NCBI GenBank assembly: GCA_017304655.1
Contig: JAFKLY010000010.1
Location: forward strand, 2,501-66,500
Length of the DNA stretch: 64,000 nucleotides
DNA from: Sphingomonas sp.
Lineage (GTDB): Bacteria > Pseudomonadota > Alphaproteobacteria > Sphingomonadales > Sphingomonadaceae
Reading direction: 5' to 3'
Positions 45,442-55,822 of the stretch are shown in pieces. The notes beneath the pieces are model-generated. The model was not told where the DNA came from. It saw only the letters and a list, made by a program, of their open reading frames with translations, and ran no database searches. The translations under genes were made by a program, and so were the position numbers. Each line of letters begins with the position of its first letter. Within the stretch, counting starts at the first letter, position 1.

Positions 45442-47178
45442 CTATCGCGGCGCCGGCTCGACCTTCACTTGCCCTTCACGGCGCGGATCATAGCCACCGT
45501 CGATCTTGCCATCCCTCATGAAGATTGCGTGCACACCGCTATCCTCGCCCTGCCCCGGCCGCAGCGTCACGCCGCGCGCCTTCAGTCCTTCGAGCACCGC
45601 TGGCGGGAATTTGGTCACCTCTCCCTGGAATGCCGCGCCGCGCGCCACAAGATTCGGCTGGGCCAGCGCCTCCTGCGCCGAGAGCTTCCAGTCGATCGCG
45701 GCGACCAGCGACTTGCCGACATAAGCAAGGATTGCGTTGCCGCCTGCCGAGCCGATCGCCCCGGCGAACTTGCCGTCCCGATCGATCATCACGAGCGGCA
45801 CCATGGAGGAGCGCGGCCGCTTGCCCGCCGCCACCGCATTGGCCGCAGGCCGCCCGTCGGCATCGCGCGGCGAAAAGGAGAAATCGGTCAGCTGATTGTT
45901 GAGGAAGAAGCCGTCGACCATCCGGCCGGTGCCGAAGATCGATTCGACGGTTGTCGTCATTGAGACGACATTGCCCTTGCCGTCGCCGACGATGAAATGC
46001 GAGGTGCCGGCCGGCTCCAACGTGGCGTCCGCTGCTGTCAGCACTGCGCCCGGCGGCGTACCCGCCACAGGCGGCGGTCCCGCCGTGGCCCCGATCAATG
46101 CAGCGCGAGAAGCGACGTAAGCGGGATCGATCATCCCCTTCACCGGAACGCTGGCAAAGGCAGGATCGCCCACGTAGCGATCGCGATCCGCGTACATGAG
46201 GCGGCTTGCCTCGGCGAACAGGAACCAGGCCTGCGGATCTTCGGGACCGCGCGTCGCGATATCCGTGCGCTCCAGCATGCCAAGCAGTTCGAGGAAGCCG
46301 ACACCGCTGGAGGGCGGCGGCGGCACGCAGACCAGATAGACACGATAGGGGCCGCACAGCGCCTCGCGCTTGATCGGCTTGTAAGCGGCAAGATCGGCAA
46401 GCGTCATGGAGCTGGCGAACGGCGCCTCATGCAGCTTGTCGATAATGCGCCGAGCCGTCTCGCCTTTGTAAAGCGCATCCGGCCCCTGCGCGGCGAGGCG
46501 CTTGAGGAAATCGGCATAAGCGGCGTTGACCAGCCGGTCGCCAGGCTTCTTGAGACCGCCATCCGGCGCTGCGAAATAGGCCCGCGCATCCGGCGCGTTG
46601 AGCTGCGGGAAGTTCGCGCCGAGAAAGCGGCCGAGCCGCGGCGTGATGATGAACCCGTCGCGCGCGGTCTTCTCCGCGTCGCCGAAGAGATCACGCCAGG
46701 GCAGCACGCCATGCTCGGCCTGCGCAAGCGCCAGCATCCGGACAGCACCAGGCACGCCGGTCGCCCGGCCACCGACCACCGCCTGCGCAAAAGGCAGCGG
46801 CTTGCCGTCCGGGCCGAGGAACAGGCTGCTGTCGGCGCCTGCAGGCGCCGTCTCGCGGCCGTCATAGACGGTCACCTTGCCGCTCGGCCCATCGAAGAAA
46901 GTCATGAACGCGCCGCCGCCCATGCCGGAGCTCTGCGGCTCGACCAGCGAGAGCATCGCCTGCACGGCAATGGCGGCATCAACCGCGCTGCCTCCGCGCC
47001 GCAGCACCGCCATGCCGGCCTCCACCGCCAGCGGGTTGGAGGCGACGACGAAGATCTGCCCCGACGTGCTAGGTCGGCTGGGAGTCGAAGACGTGCTTTG
47101 CGGCGGAGGCGTGCCGGTCGTGCAGGCGGCGAGCGCCAGAGCGGCAATCAAGCTGACGACCGGACGAAAGAAAGTCAT
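45442..47178 (-). CDS. ggt: Gamma-glutamyltransferase, lipoprotein form
   Basis: 578 residues. Splits gamma-glutamyl compounds such as glutathione in the periplasm. Lipoprotein signal with Cys in LALAACTTG. The proenzyme is cleaved before Thr392 in PAGTSHFIVGDGKGNVVSMTTTVE to form large and small subunits. Other family marks are SSGMGGGAFM, VYDGRETAP and GSAGGNAI. The start MTFFRPVVSL was chosen for the signal peptide. Convergent with pyrD. Confidence 0.93.
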   Translation of the reverse strand: MTFFRPVVSLIAALALAACTTGTPPPQSTSSTPSRPSTSGQIFVVASNPLAVEAGMAVLRRGGSAVDAAIAVQAMLSLVEPQSSGMGGGAFMTFFDGPSGKVTVYDGRETAPAGADSSLFLGPDGKPLPFAQAVVGGRATGVPGAVRMLALAQAEHGVLPWRDLFGDAEKTARDGFIITPRLGRFLGANFPQLNAPDARAYFAAPDGGLKKPGDRLVNAAYADFLKRLAAQGPDALYKGETARRIIDKLHEAPFASSMTLADLAAYKPIKREALCGPYRVYLVCVPPPPSSGVGFLELLGMLERTDIATRGPEDPQAWFLFAEASRLMYADRDRYVGDPAFASVPVKGMIDPAYVASRAALIGATAGPPPVAGTPPGAVLTAADATLEPAGTSHFIVGDGKGNVVSMTTTVESIFGTGRMVDGFFLNNQLTDFSFSPRDADGRPAANAVAAGKRPRSSMVPLVMIDRDGKFAGAIGSAGGNAILAYVGKSLVAAIDWKLSAQEALAQPNLVARGAAFQGEVTKFPPAVLEGLKARGVTLRPGQGEDSGVHAIFMRDGKIDGGYDPRREGQVKVEPAPR

Positions 47179-47328
47179 GCGCACGTCCCTTGCTGAATCT
47201 CTTGCTGCAATGCAGCGCGTGCACACAGTGCGAAACCGCAGGCCTCAACGCAAGAGGCGGGGGACAAAGCTCGTATATGGGCTGGTATGTGCAGCGGCCT
47301 GAGCTGGCGCCGCTCGGCCCGAAAGATC

Positions 47329-47362
47329 AAGCCGGGCGACGCCTGTTCGCGCCGCCCGGCTT
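47329..47362 (-). terminator. Hairpin terminator after TonB receptor
   Basis: A perfect 10-bp stem, AAGCCGGGCG (47329-47338) and CGCCCGGCTT (47353-47362), extended outward by GATC pairing with a GG bulge, lies just past the stop of the receptor at 47372. Leftward it is followed by only TTT, so it is moderate. Confidence 0.6.
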
Positions 47363-47371
47363 CCTTGATCG

Positions 47372-49774
47372 TCAGAACTTGTAGCCGATCGTCAGGCCAT
47401 AGGTGCGCGGCGGCAGCCAGGTGACGCCAAGCAGGCGACCTGTGGCGAGCGCGAAGGTGCTGCTCGGACGGAACACGTCGAACAGGTTCTTCGCCCAGAG
47501 CTGCGCGCGGATGCGGCCGTCATTGGTTTCGAAGCCGAGCGAAGCATCGACCATCGTGTAGGCCGCGCTGCTCTCGATGGAGCGCATATACTCGCTGAAG
47601 TACGTGCGGCTCTTGTGCGAGACATCCACGCTCGGGGTGAAGACGCCGATCGGCGCACGCACGTCATACTCGCCATGGAGGTTCCACGACCAGCGCGGGC
47701 TGTTGCGCGTATCGTTGCCGGCCAGCTGGATGTTGCCACCGCTCGGGGCGCCATAAGCCGTCGGATCCGGGTTGGTCACCGCGTTATACGGCGTGCCGCC
47801 GGCAATGTTCGCGGGGTTCAGCGGATCGAGCGTCAGATAGTCGACGAAATGCGCGTCCGTATAGGAAAGCGCACCGCTCAGACGCAGGCCCTGTGCGGGG
47901 CGCAGCATGGCGTCGATCTCCACGCCCTTGGCGCGGGTCTTGGCGGCGTTCTGGAAGATCGTCTGGTAACCGGTCGGGCCACCCGCGATCGTCTTGTTCA
48001 GCTGCAGGCCGTTGAGCGTGTAGGCGTAGCCGGCGAGGTTCAGCGTCAGCATGCGGCCGAAGGTCGCCTTGATGCCGGCCTCGTGGTTATACATCTTCTC
48101 CGGATTGACGATCGTGGTGCTGCCTGCGGCATTCTCACCCGAGCCGGCCTTGAAGCCTTCCGAATAGGTGTAATAGACGAGGATGTCCTTGGTCGGGCGC
48201 CATTCGAGGCCCGCTTCCGGCGTGAAATCGCGGAAGGTCTTCTCCACATGCGTACCGGCAGCGGTGTAGCGGAGCACTGGCCCCACACCGTTGCGGGTGA
48301 TGATGATCGAGGGGTTCTCCGACTCCACATGCTCGCTGCTCCAGCGACCGCCAAGCTTGAGGCTCAGGGTCGAGAGACTCTCGCTGAACAGGCCCAGGCC
48401 GATCTCATATTGGCCGAAGATCGAGAACGCCTCGGTGAGCAGGTTCGACTTGGTGCATACCCGCTTCGGGGCAATGATCGTGCTGCCACCGGTCACGCCG
48501 TTGGGCGAAAAGCCACACAGACCGTATGCTTCGTTGAGATCAATGCCAGCCGTCTGCAGCACGCCGATATTCTGCGCCATGCCGGTGCGGTTCGCGAGGC
48601 CGACATTGTCGATCGGGCGCTGGCGCTCGTGGAAGTAGAACAGCCCAATGGTGCCGTTCACCCACTCCGAGGTGAGGCCCAGACGCAGCTCGTTGCTCCA
48701 CTGCTTGCTGTCGATCCGGCGCTCCTGCACCGTGGTCGCCTGGCCGTTGGTCGGCAGGCTGTCGATCACCGCCGAGAGGTCGAGATCCTGGAACAGCGAG
48801 CTCTTGAATGAGCGGTAGTTGGCGATGTTGGTGACAGTCAGCGCATCATTGAGCGGAACCGTGAGCGTGCCGGTGAAGGCATAGGTCTCGGTTTCCGTGC
48901 CCGGGCTCGATTCCGTCGCAAGGTCGCGCGGGTTGGTCGCATAGCCACCCACGCCAAGCGGCGCGAGACGGGCAACGCCCGGGAAGGAGGCGCGCAGATA
49001 ATGAATGGCACCCGATGCGTCGCTCTGGCGGAAATATTCGCCCGTCAGCAGCAGCGTAGCCTTGGGGCCAAGATCGAACTCGACCGAGGCACGACCCATG
49101 CGGCGATTGAGATCGTCGACATCCTTGCCGGACACCGGATTGACGCCATAACCATCGCGATTCTCGGTCTTGATGGCCAGGCGCGCGCGGATACCCTCGG
49201 TGATCGGGCCGCTGATCGCCGCCTCAGTGGTGAGGGCATTGTAGTTGCCGTAGGAAATGCGGCCATAGCCGGTCAGCACATCAGTCGGACGCGCGGTGAT
49301 GACATTGATCGAACCGCCGACCGCATTACGGCCATACAGCGTGCCCTGCGGGCCGCGCAGCACTTCGATGCGCTCCAGATCGAACAGCGAGGTCAGCTGC
49401 GCCTCGGCACGGGCGACGTAAGCACCATCGACATGGAAAGCGACGCCAGTCGAGCTGCCCGTGGTCGAGGTGTTGGCACCGACACCGCGGATGAAGATCT
49501 TCGCCTGGTTGAAGTCGCTGCCGAAATTGACCGAGGGCACGATGGTCTGCAGGTCGGAAATGCTGTTGACGCCCGCATTGGCAATCCGTTCGGCTCCCAA
49601 CGCGCTAACTGCGGCGCCGACATCCTGCAGCGACTGCTCGCGCTTCTGCGCGGTGACGATGATTTCCAGTCCGTCGTCATTTGCCGCCGGCGTGTCCGAC
49701 GTCTGCGCGGACTGAGCGAACGCGCTGGTCGATGCGAACAGCAGCGCGGGGACGATCATACCGATTCTGGTCAT
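47372..49774 (-). CDS. TonB-dependent receptor, substrate unknown
   Basis: 800 residues. Signal peptide (TRIGMIVPALLFASTSAFAQ), TonB box LEIIVTAQKREQSLQDVGAAVSALGAE, plug with LRGPQGTLYGRNAVGGSINVIT, and barrel ending PPRTYGLTIGYKF. Same large sphingomonad class as the receptor at 25.9 kb but not obviously orthologous. The start MTRIGMIV was chosen for the signal peptide and the purine-rich leader; upstream in-frame residues are rejected. Divergent from the acyl-CoA synthetase, which may act on what it imports. Confidence 0.9.
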   Translation of the reverse strand: MTRIGMIVPALLFASTSAFAQSAQTSDTPAANDDGLEIIVTAQKREQSLQDVGAAVSALGAERIANAGVNSISDLQTIVPSVNFGSDFNQAKIFIRGVGANTSTTGSSTGVAFHVDGAYVARAEAQLTSLFDLERIEVLRGPQGTLYGRNAVGGSINVITARPTDVLTGYGRISYGNYNALTTEAAISGPITEGIRARLAIKTENRDGYGVNPVSGKDVDDLNRRMGRASVEFDLGPKATLLLTGEYFRQSDASGAIHYLRASFPGVARLAPLGVGGYATNPRDLATESSPGTETETYAFTGTLTVPLNDALTVTNIANYRSFKSSLFQDLDLSAVIDSLPTNGQATTVQERRIDSKQWSNELRLGLTSEWVNGTIGLFYFHERQRPIDNVGLANRTGMAQNIGVLQTAGIDLNEAYGLCGFSPNGVTGGSTIIAPKRVCTKSNLLTEAFSIFGQYEIGLGLFSESLSTLSLKLGGRWSSEHVESENPSIIITRNGVGPVLRYTAAGTHVEKTFRDFTPEAGLEWRPTKDILVYYTYSEGFKAGSGENAAGSTTIVNPEKMYNHEAGIKATFGRMLTLNLAGYAYTLNGLQLNKTIAGGPTGYQTIFQNAAKTRAKGVEIDAMLRPAQGLRLSGALSYTDAHFVDYLTLDPLNPANIAGGTPYNAVTNPDPTAYGAPSGGNIQLAGNDTRNSPRWSWNLHGEYDVRAPIGVFTPSVDVSHKSRTYFSEYMRSIESSAAYTMVDASLGFETNDGRIRAQLWAKNLFDVFRPSSTFALATGRLLGVTWLPPRTYGLTIGYKF

Positions 49775-49895
49775 TCTCTCTCTCACTTCCACTAAAACCG
49801 GTCCACAATGACTGTGGGTGGCGGGCTCCAAGCGCCAATTCCGATAAGATGACAAGCCCTTGCGAGGGGTTCGGCTACTGGCACGTGTTACTCTG

Positions 49896-49907
49896 GACAC
49901 CAGTGTC
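49896..49907. promoter_or_regulatory. Short palindrome in the receptor/synthetase promoter region
   Basis: GACAC-ca-GTGTC, a 5-2-5 inverted repeat roughly midway between the divergent receptor and acyl-CoA synthetase starts. Short enough to occur by chance; offered as a possible shared operator only. Confidence 0.3.
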
Positions 49908-50065
49908 ACCTTTCAGCAACGCATCCTTTGATCGGCATCAAACAGCCCCAGTGTTAGCTGACCACGCGGCGTGCTCGGGGGTGGCCCTTAGGGAAAGGCC
50001 ACCTTATAGGAACAGACAGGTGAACGCCCGCAAGATGCCGTCACCGGACTGATGGAGAGCCCTGT

Positions 50066-51871
50066 TTGCGTGCCTTTGAGCATTTCCCCAGCCTGACCGC
50101 CATGTTTTTCACCCGCGCAGCCGAGCGGGGAGAAAGTGCCTTCCTGTGGCACAAGCAGAACGATGCCTGGCAGCCGATCAGTTGGGCGGAGGCGGCGCGG
50201 CGCGTGGCCTCGCTCGCGCAGGCGCTCAAGGCGCTCGGCATCAAGGCCGGTGACCGGGTGATGCTGGTGAGTGAGAACCGCCCGGAATTCTGTCTCGCCG
50301 ATCTGGCGATCATGGCGGCGGGCGCCATCACCGTGCCGACCTACACGACCAACACCACGCGCGATCACGAACACATCATTTCCAACAGCGGCGCGCGCGC
50401 CGTCATTTTCTCAACCGCCAAGATCGCCAAGGCGCTCATGCCGGCCGTCATGCGCTCGCACATGGATTTCGCGATCAGCATGGAGCCATATAAATCCATG
50501 CAGAGCGGGCGCTGCACCGTGCATGAGTGGGACGCGCTGATCGCCGCGCACCCCGGCGACCCGCAGGCCTGCGCCGCCGCGCTCACCGCCACGCGCGACG
50601 ACACTGCCTGCCTGATCTACACGAGCGGCACCGGCGGCGCGCCGCGCGGCGTCATCCAGCACCACGGCTCGATCCTGTGCAATGTCGAAGGCTGCGTCGA
50701 CGTCATCGCCGGCGATTTCGGCTGGAGTGACGAGGAAGTGTTCCTCTCCTTCCTGCCGATCAGCCACGCCTATGAGCATTCAGGCGGCCAGTTCCTGCCC
50801 ATCGGCCTGGGCGGGCAGATCTATTATGCTGAAAGCTTGGAGAAGCTGGCCGCCAACATTGCCGAGACGCGCCCGACTATCATGGTCGTCGTGCCACGCC
50901 TGTTCGAGCTGTTGCGGATGCGCGTATCCAAGGCGATCGAGAAACAGGGCAGGCTACCGAGTGCCATGCTCGATCAGGCGCTGCGCATCGGCGCCCGGCG
51001 CGCGGCAGGTGAGCGCTTGCCTATCTGGGATGTGGCACTCGACGCGCTGCTCAAACACACCATCATCCCAAAGGTGCGGGCGCGCTTCGGCGGGCGAATG
51101 AAGGCGCTTGTCTCCGGCGGGGCGCCCCTCAATCCAGATGTCGGCACATTCTTCCAGTCGCTGGGCCTCACCCTGTTGCAGGGCTACGGACAGACCGAGG
51201 CCGGACCAGTGGTGAGCTGCAATCGCCCCTCGATCGGACTGCGGATGGATACCGTGGGGCCGCCGCTCAAGAATGTGGAAGTGAAGATCGCGGACGACGG
51301 CGAGATTCTGGTGCGCGGTGAGCTCGTCATGAAAGGCTATTGGAACAATGAGGCTGAATCGGCCCGCGCGATCCAGAATGGCTGGCTGCATACCGGCGAC
51401 ATCGGCGAATTCGACGGACAGGGCCGCCTCAAGATCACCGATCGCAAGAAGGATCTGATCGTCAATGACAAGGGCGACAATGTCGCTCCTGCCAAGCTGG
51501 AAGGCATGCTGACGCTCCAGCCGGAGATCGGTCAGGTGATGGTCTATGGCGACCGCCGGCCGCACATCGTCGCGCTGATCGTGCCCGATCCGGAGTGGAC
51601 GAAGGAATGGGCGACCGCCAGCGGCAAGCCTGCCGATCTCAATGCGCTGCGCGACGACCCGGCGTTCCAAGCAGCAATCCGCGCAGCGGTCGACAGGGTC
51701 AATACCGAGCTTTCAGTGATCGAGAAGATCCGCCGCTTCGCCATCGCGGACGAACCCTTCTCCATCGACAACGAGATGCTGACACCCAAACAGTCGATCC
51801 GGCGGCACGTAATCCGCGCCGCCTATCAAGGCCGGCTCGACGCGCTCTACGGCGCGCGCGGCGAAGAGTGA
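50066..51871 (+). CDS. AMP-forming acyl-CoA synthetase
   Basis: 601 residues, long-chain fatty-acid-CoA ligase type of the ANL superfamily. Activates a carboxylic acid with ATP then transfers it to CoA. Motifs: P-loop CLIYTSGTGGAPRGV, GYGQTEAGPVVSCNRPSIG, hinge TGDIGEFDGQGRLKITDRKKDLIVNDKGDNVAP. The start is TTG at 50066 behind GGAGAG; there is no ATG until residue 13. Divergent from a TonB receptor, so uptake and activation of an acyl or aromatic acid is plausible. Confidence 0.9.
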   Translation: MRAFEHFPSLTAMFFTRAAERGESAFLWHKQNDAWQPISWAEAARRVASLAQALKALGIKAGDRVMLVSENRPEFCLADLAIMAAGAITVPTYTTNTTRDHEHIISNSGARAVIFSTAKIAKALMPAVMRSHMDFAISMEPYKSMQSGRCTVHEWDALIAAHPGDPQACAAALTATRDDTACLIYTSGTGGAPRGVIQHHGSILCNVEGCVDVIAGDFGWSDEEVFLSFLPISHAYEHSGGQFLPIGLGGQIYYAESLEKLAANIAETRPTIMVVVPRLFELLRMRVSKAIEKQGRLPSAMLDQALRIGARRAAGERLPIWDVALDALLKHTIIPKVRARFGGRMKALVSGGAPLNPDVGTFFQSLGLTLLQGYGQTEAGPVVSCNRPSIGLRMDTVGPPLKNVEVKIADDGEILVRGELVMKGYWNNEAESARAIQNGWLHTGDIGEFDGQGRLKITDRKKDLIVNDKGDNVAPAKLEGMLTLQPEIGQVMVYGDRRPHIVALIVPDPEWTKEWATASGKPADLNALRDDPAFQAAIRAAVDRVNTELSVIEKIRRFAIADEPFSIDNEMLTPKQSIRRHVIRAAYQGRLDALYGARGEE

Positions 51872-51874
51872 AGG

Positions 51875-52282
51875 CTACTTCCCCGCAGTCTTGTAGGGTA
51901 CGAAGTCGCCAAGCGCACAACTGCCGCTCAGCATCCCGGTCTGCAGATTGACCACGCGCGCGATATCGCCGCGGCAATATTGGCTGGTCGACCGCTGGAG
52001 CACCATCGTGTCTCCCATCGACAGTCCAGAGCAGGGCCCCTGTAGCGTGTTGCGATACACGAGGTCCTTGTTGACCCGATAGATCAGCGTGTTGTCGCCC
52101 AGCGCCCGCAGCCGCGTGCCGTCAAAGGCCGAGATGCAGGAGACCGGCTCGCCGGCAACCTTGCCGTCCAAAGCCTTGGCGAGATCGCGCGCCTCACGCT
52201 CGCTCAGCTTCGGCTCGGCCGGCGGCGTCTGCGTGCAGGCCGCCAGTGGCAGCAGCGTCAAGGCAAGAAACATCGTCCTCAT
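51875..52282 (-). CDS. Small lipoprotein, resembling DUF6491
   Basis: 135 residues. Lipobox LPLAACTQ; mature part LSEREARDLAKALDGKVAGEPVSCISAFDGTRLRALGDNTLIYRVNKDLVYRNTLQGPCSGL and CRGDIARVVNLQTGMLSGSCALGDFVPY. The cysteine pattern and wording resemble the DUF6491 lipoprotein family from memory. Function unknown. Downstream of gloB on the same strand, 114 bases away. Confidence 0.75.
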   Translation of the reverse strand: MRTMFLALTLLPLAACTQTPPAEPKLSEREARDLAKALDGKVAGEPVSCISAFDGTRLRALGDNTLIYRVNKDLVYRNTLQGPCSGLSMGDTMVLQRSTSQYCRGDIARVVNLQTGMLSGSCALGDFVPYKTAGK

Positions 52283-52396
52283 GACAGTCACTCCTCTCAC
52301 CCCCGCAACAGCCCACCTGACGAGACTATCAAACTTCGTCCCGCCTCGCATCCCCTCAGACGGAGCCGGGCACCCCGCGCCTTGGCCCCGGACAGG

Positions 52397-53125
52397 TCAG
52401 CCCTTGTCCTTCTCCGCCCGGCGGCGGGCCAGCTCAGCCACGCTGCCGGCGCGAAGGAAAGGATTGGTCGCCTTTTCCGCCGCGATGGTCGTGGGCACCG
52501 TCGCCTCGCCACGTGCCCGCATGGCTTCCACCTGTGCGAGCCGCGCCGTCATCGCCTCATTATCCGGCTCGGCGCGCACCGCGAACACACCGTTGGAGAG
52601 CGTATATTCGTGCGCGCAATAGACGCGCGTTTCGTCTGGCATCGCCTCGAACCGACGCATGTTGGTGTACATCTGCTCCGCTGTTCCCTCGAACAGCCGG
52701 CCGCAGCCCATGGCGAACATCGTATCACCGACGAAGACAACGGCGTCGTCCGCAAAATGATAAGCGACATGGCCGGCCGTGTGGGCTGGCACGGAGAGGA
52801 CCAGCGCCTCATGTGCACCGATCCGCACCCGGTCGCCCTCGCCCACCGGCCGGTCGACATCGGGAATTCTGGACAGTTCTGCCGCCGGTGCCGTCACCTT
52901 TGCCCCGGTCGCCGCGACGATACCGGCATTGCCGCCGATATGATCGCCATGCCAGTGCGTGTTCCAGATCTGGCTGATCGCCCAGCCCTGCGCACCCGCC
53001 GCCGCCAGTACCGGCTCCGCCACGGCGGGGTCGACCACCAGCGTCTCGCCGCTCTCGTTGTCATGGACCAGCCAGACATAATTGTCGTTCAGCACGGGGA
53101 CGCGCAGGATTTCAAGCTCAGCCAT
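52397..53125 (-). CDS. gloB: Hydroxyacylglutathione hydrolase (glyoxalase II)
   Basis: 242 residues. Hydrolyses S-lactoylglutathione to D-lactate and glutathione. Metallo-beta-lactamase fold with metal motif THWHGDH (His57, His59, Asp61, His62), later AHTAGHVAYHF and FVGDTMFAMGCGRLFEGT. The C-terminal HEYTLSNGVFA binds substrate. 27 bases after gloA, so an operon. Confidence 0.96.
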   Translation of the reverse strand: MAELEILRVPVLNDNYVWLVHDNESGETLVVDPAVAEPVLAAAGAQGWAISQIWNTHWHGDHIGGNAGIVAATGAKVTAPAAELSRIPDVDRPVGEGDRVRIGAHEALVLSVPAHTAGHVAYHFADDAVVFVGDTMFAMGCGRLFEGTAEQMYTNMRRFEAMPDETRVYCAHEYTLSNGVFAVRAEPDNEAMTARLAQVEAMRARGEATVPTTIAAEKATNPFLRAGSVAELARRRAEKDKG

Positions 53126-53152
53126 GGTCGGTCTCCGCTCGCCGGTCGATCC

Positions 53153-53587
53153 TCACCACTGCCCGACATTGGGCATGGACGCCCAGGGCTCGGCAGGCTC
53201 CAGATGACCGTCCTGCAACAGCTCGACCGAGATGCCGTCCGGCGTGCGCACGAAGGCCATGTGCCCGTCGCGCGGGGGCCGATTGATCGTTACGCCATTG
53301 TCCATCAGGCGCTGGCAGGTAGCGTAGATATTCTCCACCCGATAGGCGAGATGGCCGAAATTGCGACCGCCTGAATAGGTCTCAGCGGGGGTGCCGTCTT
53401 CAGCGGGCCAGTTGTAGGTCAGCTCCACCTGCGCGTCCTCATCGCCGGGCGCGGCGACGAACACCAGCGTGAAGCGGCCCTGCTGATGATCGAAGCGGCG
53501 CACTTCCTTGAGACCAAGCAGCTCGAAAAAACGCAGCGTCGCGTCGATGTCCGTCACGCGAATCATGGTATGCAGATATTTGGGCAT
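53153..53587 (-). CDS. gloA: Lactoylglutathione lyase (glyoxalase I)
   Basis: 144 residues. Converts the methylglyoxal-glutathione hemithioacetal to S-lactoylglutathione. Metal ligands of the VOC fold are His6 (KYLHTMIRV), Glu55 (VELTYNW), His79 (FGHLAYRV) and Glu122 (SVELLQDG). The length suits the Ni-dependent short form. First gene of a gloA-gloB pair. Confidence 0.93.
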   Translation of the reverse strand: MPKYLHTMIRVTDIDATLRFFELLGLKEVRRFDHQQGRFTLVFVAAPGDEDAQVELTYNWPAEDGTPAETYSGGRNFGHLAYRVENIYATCQRLMDNGVTINRPPRDGHMAFVRTPDGISVELLQDGHLEPAEPWASMPNVGQW

Positions 53588-53695
53588 GGAAGACTCTCCG
53601 TTCGTCGCTCGTCAGCAACGGTTCAGCTCAGGGGTGGCAAATCGCTCATGCTGAGATAAGCGCCGCACGTTGCGGGGAAAAGGGAGGAAATTCCG

Positions 53696-54412
53696 ATGAG
53701 CTGGATGCAGGACATGAACAAGATCGCGCTTGCGGGTGCAGTCGTGCTTTCCGGCGGACTGATCGTTGGCGGCTATCTGCTCGGCGATGGCCTGCGCCGC
53801 GCGCATGCGGCCGATCGATCCGTGACCGTGCGCGGGTTGGCCGAGCGCAATGTGACCGCCGACCTTGCTACATGGACCATCGCTTACGCAGCCACCGGCA
53901 CCGATCTGCCCAGCGTTCGCGCCGAGATCGAGGCCAACACGGCCGCGCTCAAGGATTATTTCCGCAGCCTCGGCTTCCCCGCTGACGCACTCACCGCCAC
54001 CGGCGCTGGCGTCAACCAGTTCATGAACAACGGCGTCCCGAACATCACCATCACGCAGCGGATGCAATTGCGCACCACGGACATCGCGAAGGCACAGAAA
54101 GCCGTCGCCAACCAGTTCGATCTCGTCCGGCGGGGCGTGACGCTGCAGGAAGGCTCCGGCATGAGCTACAGCTTCACCAAGCTTAACGACATCAAGCCGC
54201 CCATGGTGGCGGAGGCGACCAAGGATGCGCGCAACGCCGCTGAACAGTTTGCCAAGGACAGCGGCACTGCCGTAGGCGGCATCAAGAGCGCGACCCAGGG
54301 CTATTTCTCCATTGATGCACGCGACGGCGAGCAATCCGGCGGCTATGGCGCGGCGGATACCCCGTTCAAGAAAGTGCGCGTCGTAACGACCGTTGATTTC
54401 TACCTCGATTGA
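53696..54412 (+). CDS. SIMPL-domain exported protein
   Basis: 238 residues. An N-terminal hydrophobic segment (KIALAGAVVLSGGLIVGGYLLGDGL) acts as a signal or anchor. The SIMPL (DUF541) domain follows: VTVRGLAERNVTADLATWTIAYAATG, then GVNQFMNNGVPNITITQRMQLRT, ending KKVRVVTTVDFYLD. Characterised relatives are periplasmic or outer-membrane proteins of poorly known role. Divergent from gloA. Confidence 0.9.
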   Translation: MSWMQDMNKIALAGAVVLSGGLIVGGYLLGDGLRRAHAADRSVTVRGLAERNVTADLATWTIAYAATGTDLPSVRAEIEANTAALKDYFRSLGFPADALTATGAGVNQFMNNGVPNITITQRMQLRTTDIAKAQKAVANQFDLVRRGVTLQEGSGMSYSFTKLNDIKPPMVAEATKDARNAAEQFAKDSGTAVGGIKSATQGYFSIDARDGEQSGGYGAADTPFKKVRVVTTVDFYLD

Positions 54413-54520
54413 GGAGCGTTTGTTCCACGGAGATCGAAAGCAATTCTCCGGGCAACAAAGCCGCCCCCAGCAGCCTTGCCCCCTGTTGACGCGCGGACCG
54501 GCGGGCGCGAGGGTAGCTGC

Positions 54521-55678
54521 ATGAAGGCAGCTTCGGTCAACGACTATCGCGAACTGGCGCGGCGCCGGCTACCGCACTTTCTGTTCGAGTATCTCGACGG
54601 CGGATCCTATGCCGAGGTGACGCTGCGCCGTAATGTCGCCGACCTGGAAGCGGTGGAACTGCGACAGCGCGTGCTGTGCGCCGTGGATGAGGTTGACCTG
54701 AGCACCCGCCTGTTCGGCCAGTCGCTCGCCCTGCCGGTGGCTCTGGCGCCGATCGGTTTGGGCGGCCTTACCGCACGCCGCGGCGAGCGTCAGGCGGTGC
54801 GCGCGGCGGAGGCGGCAGGCATCCCGTTCACGCTCTCCACCGTCTCGGCCTGCGCGTTGGAGGAAGTGTCGGAGGCCGCGACCAAGCCCTTCTGGTTCCA
54901 GCTCTACATGATCCGCGATCGCGCCTTCATGCGCGATCTGCTAGCTCGCGCCCGTGCCGCCGGCTGCTCCGCGCTTGTCTTCACCGTGGACATGCCGTTG
55001 CCCGGCAGCCGCTATCGTGACCAACGCTCCGGGCTGGCCGGCGCGCCGGGCCTTTGGGGCGATCTGCGCCGCACGATGCAGGCTATACTCAAACCCGGCT
55101 GGGCATGGGACGTCGGCATCAATGGCCGCCCGCACACGCTCGGAAATCTGGCGCCAGTGCTGGGCGACAAGTCCGGGATCGAGGATTTTCTCGGCTGGAT
55201 GCGCGTCAATTTCGATGCGACCTGCTCGTGGAAGGATCTCGATTTCATCCGCGCCGAATGGGACGGGCCACTGATCATAAAGGGCATCTTGGACGTGGCA
55301 GACGCGCGTGAGGCAGCAAAGCTGGGCGCAGATGGCCTGATCGTCTCCAATCATGGCGGGCGCCAGCTTGATGGGGTGCCTGCCACTGCCCGCGCCCTGC
55401 CCCCAATTGCCGATGCCGTGGGCGATGCGCTCACCGTGCTGGCAGATGGCGGCGTGCGCTCGGGATTGGACGTGGTGCGCATGATCGCGCTGGGCGCCCG
55501 TGGCGTCCTGCTCGGCCGCGCGTGGATCTATGCGCTCGCCGCACGGGGACAGGCGGGCGTGGAGCATGTGCTCAAGCTGATCGATGCCGAGATGCGTGTG
55601 GCCATGACCCTGTGCGGCGCGCCGAGCGTTGCAGACATTGGCCGGGACAATCTGGCGAACCTGTCTAACCTGCGTTGA
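54521..55678 (+). CDS. FMN-dependent alpha-hydroxy-acid dehydrogenase
   Basis: 385 residues. Oxidises a 2-hydroxy acid, probably L-lactate, with FMN. The barrel shows [10 protein letters not shown] with catalytic His278 and Arg281, substrate residues in [10 protein letters not shown] and [16 protein letters not shown], and the C-terminal [25 protein letters not shown]. The start [18 protein letters not shown] follows GAGGGTAGC; upstream sequence is excluded. lldD is the likely name, but mandelate- or glycolate-type activity is not ruled out. Confidence 0.88.
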   Translation: MKAASVNDYRELARRRLPHFLFEYLDGGSYAEVTLRRNVADLEAVELRQRVLCAVDEVDLSTRLFGQSLALPVALAPIGLGGLTARRGERQAVRAAEAAGIPFTLSTVSACALEEVSEAATKPFWFQLYMIRDRAFMRDLLARARAAGCSALVFTVDMPLPGSRYRDQRSGLAGAPGLWGDLRRTMQAILKPGWAWDVGINGRPHTLGNLAPVLGDKSGIEDFLGWMRVNFDATCSWKDLDFIRAEWDGPLIIKGILDVADAREAAKLGADGLIVSNHGGRQLDGVPATARALPPIADAVGDALTVLADGGVRSGLDVVRMIALGARGVLLGRAWIYALAARGQAGVEHVLKLIDAEMRVAMTLCGAPSVADIGRDNLANLSNLR

Positions 55679-55822
55679 ACGACCAGTCTTAAAGAAGGGA
55701 CCGCGCGACCACTTGGAGGCGAGGTGTGCCATTGTGCACCACCAGCGGAAAACAAGTGGGCTGTGCAGCAAAAGCGCGGATTGGCTATTGCGCATTGCAC
55801 AATATTCCCGTTGACTGCGCGA

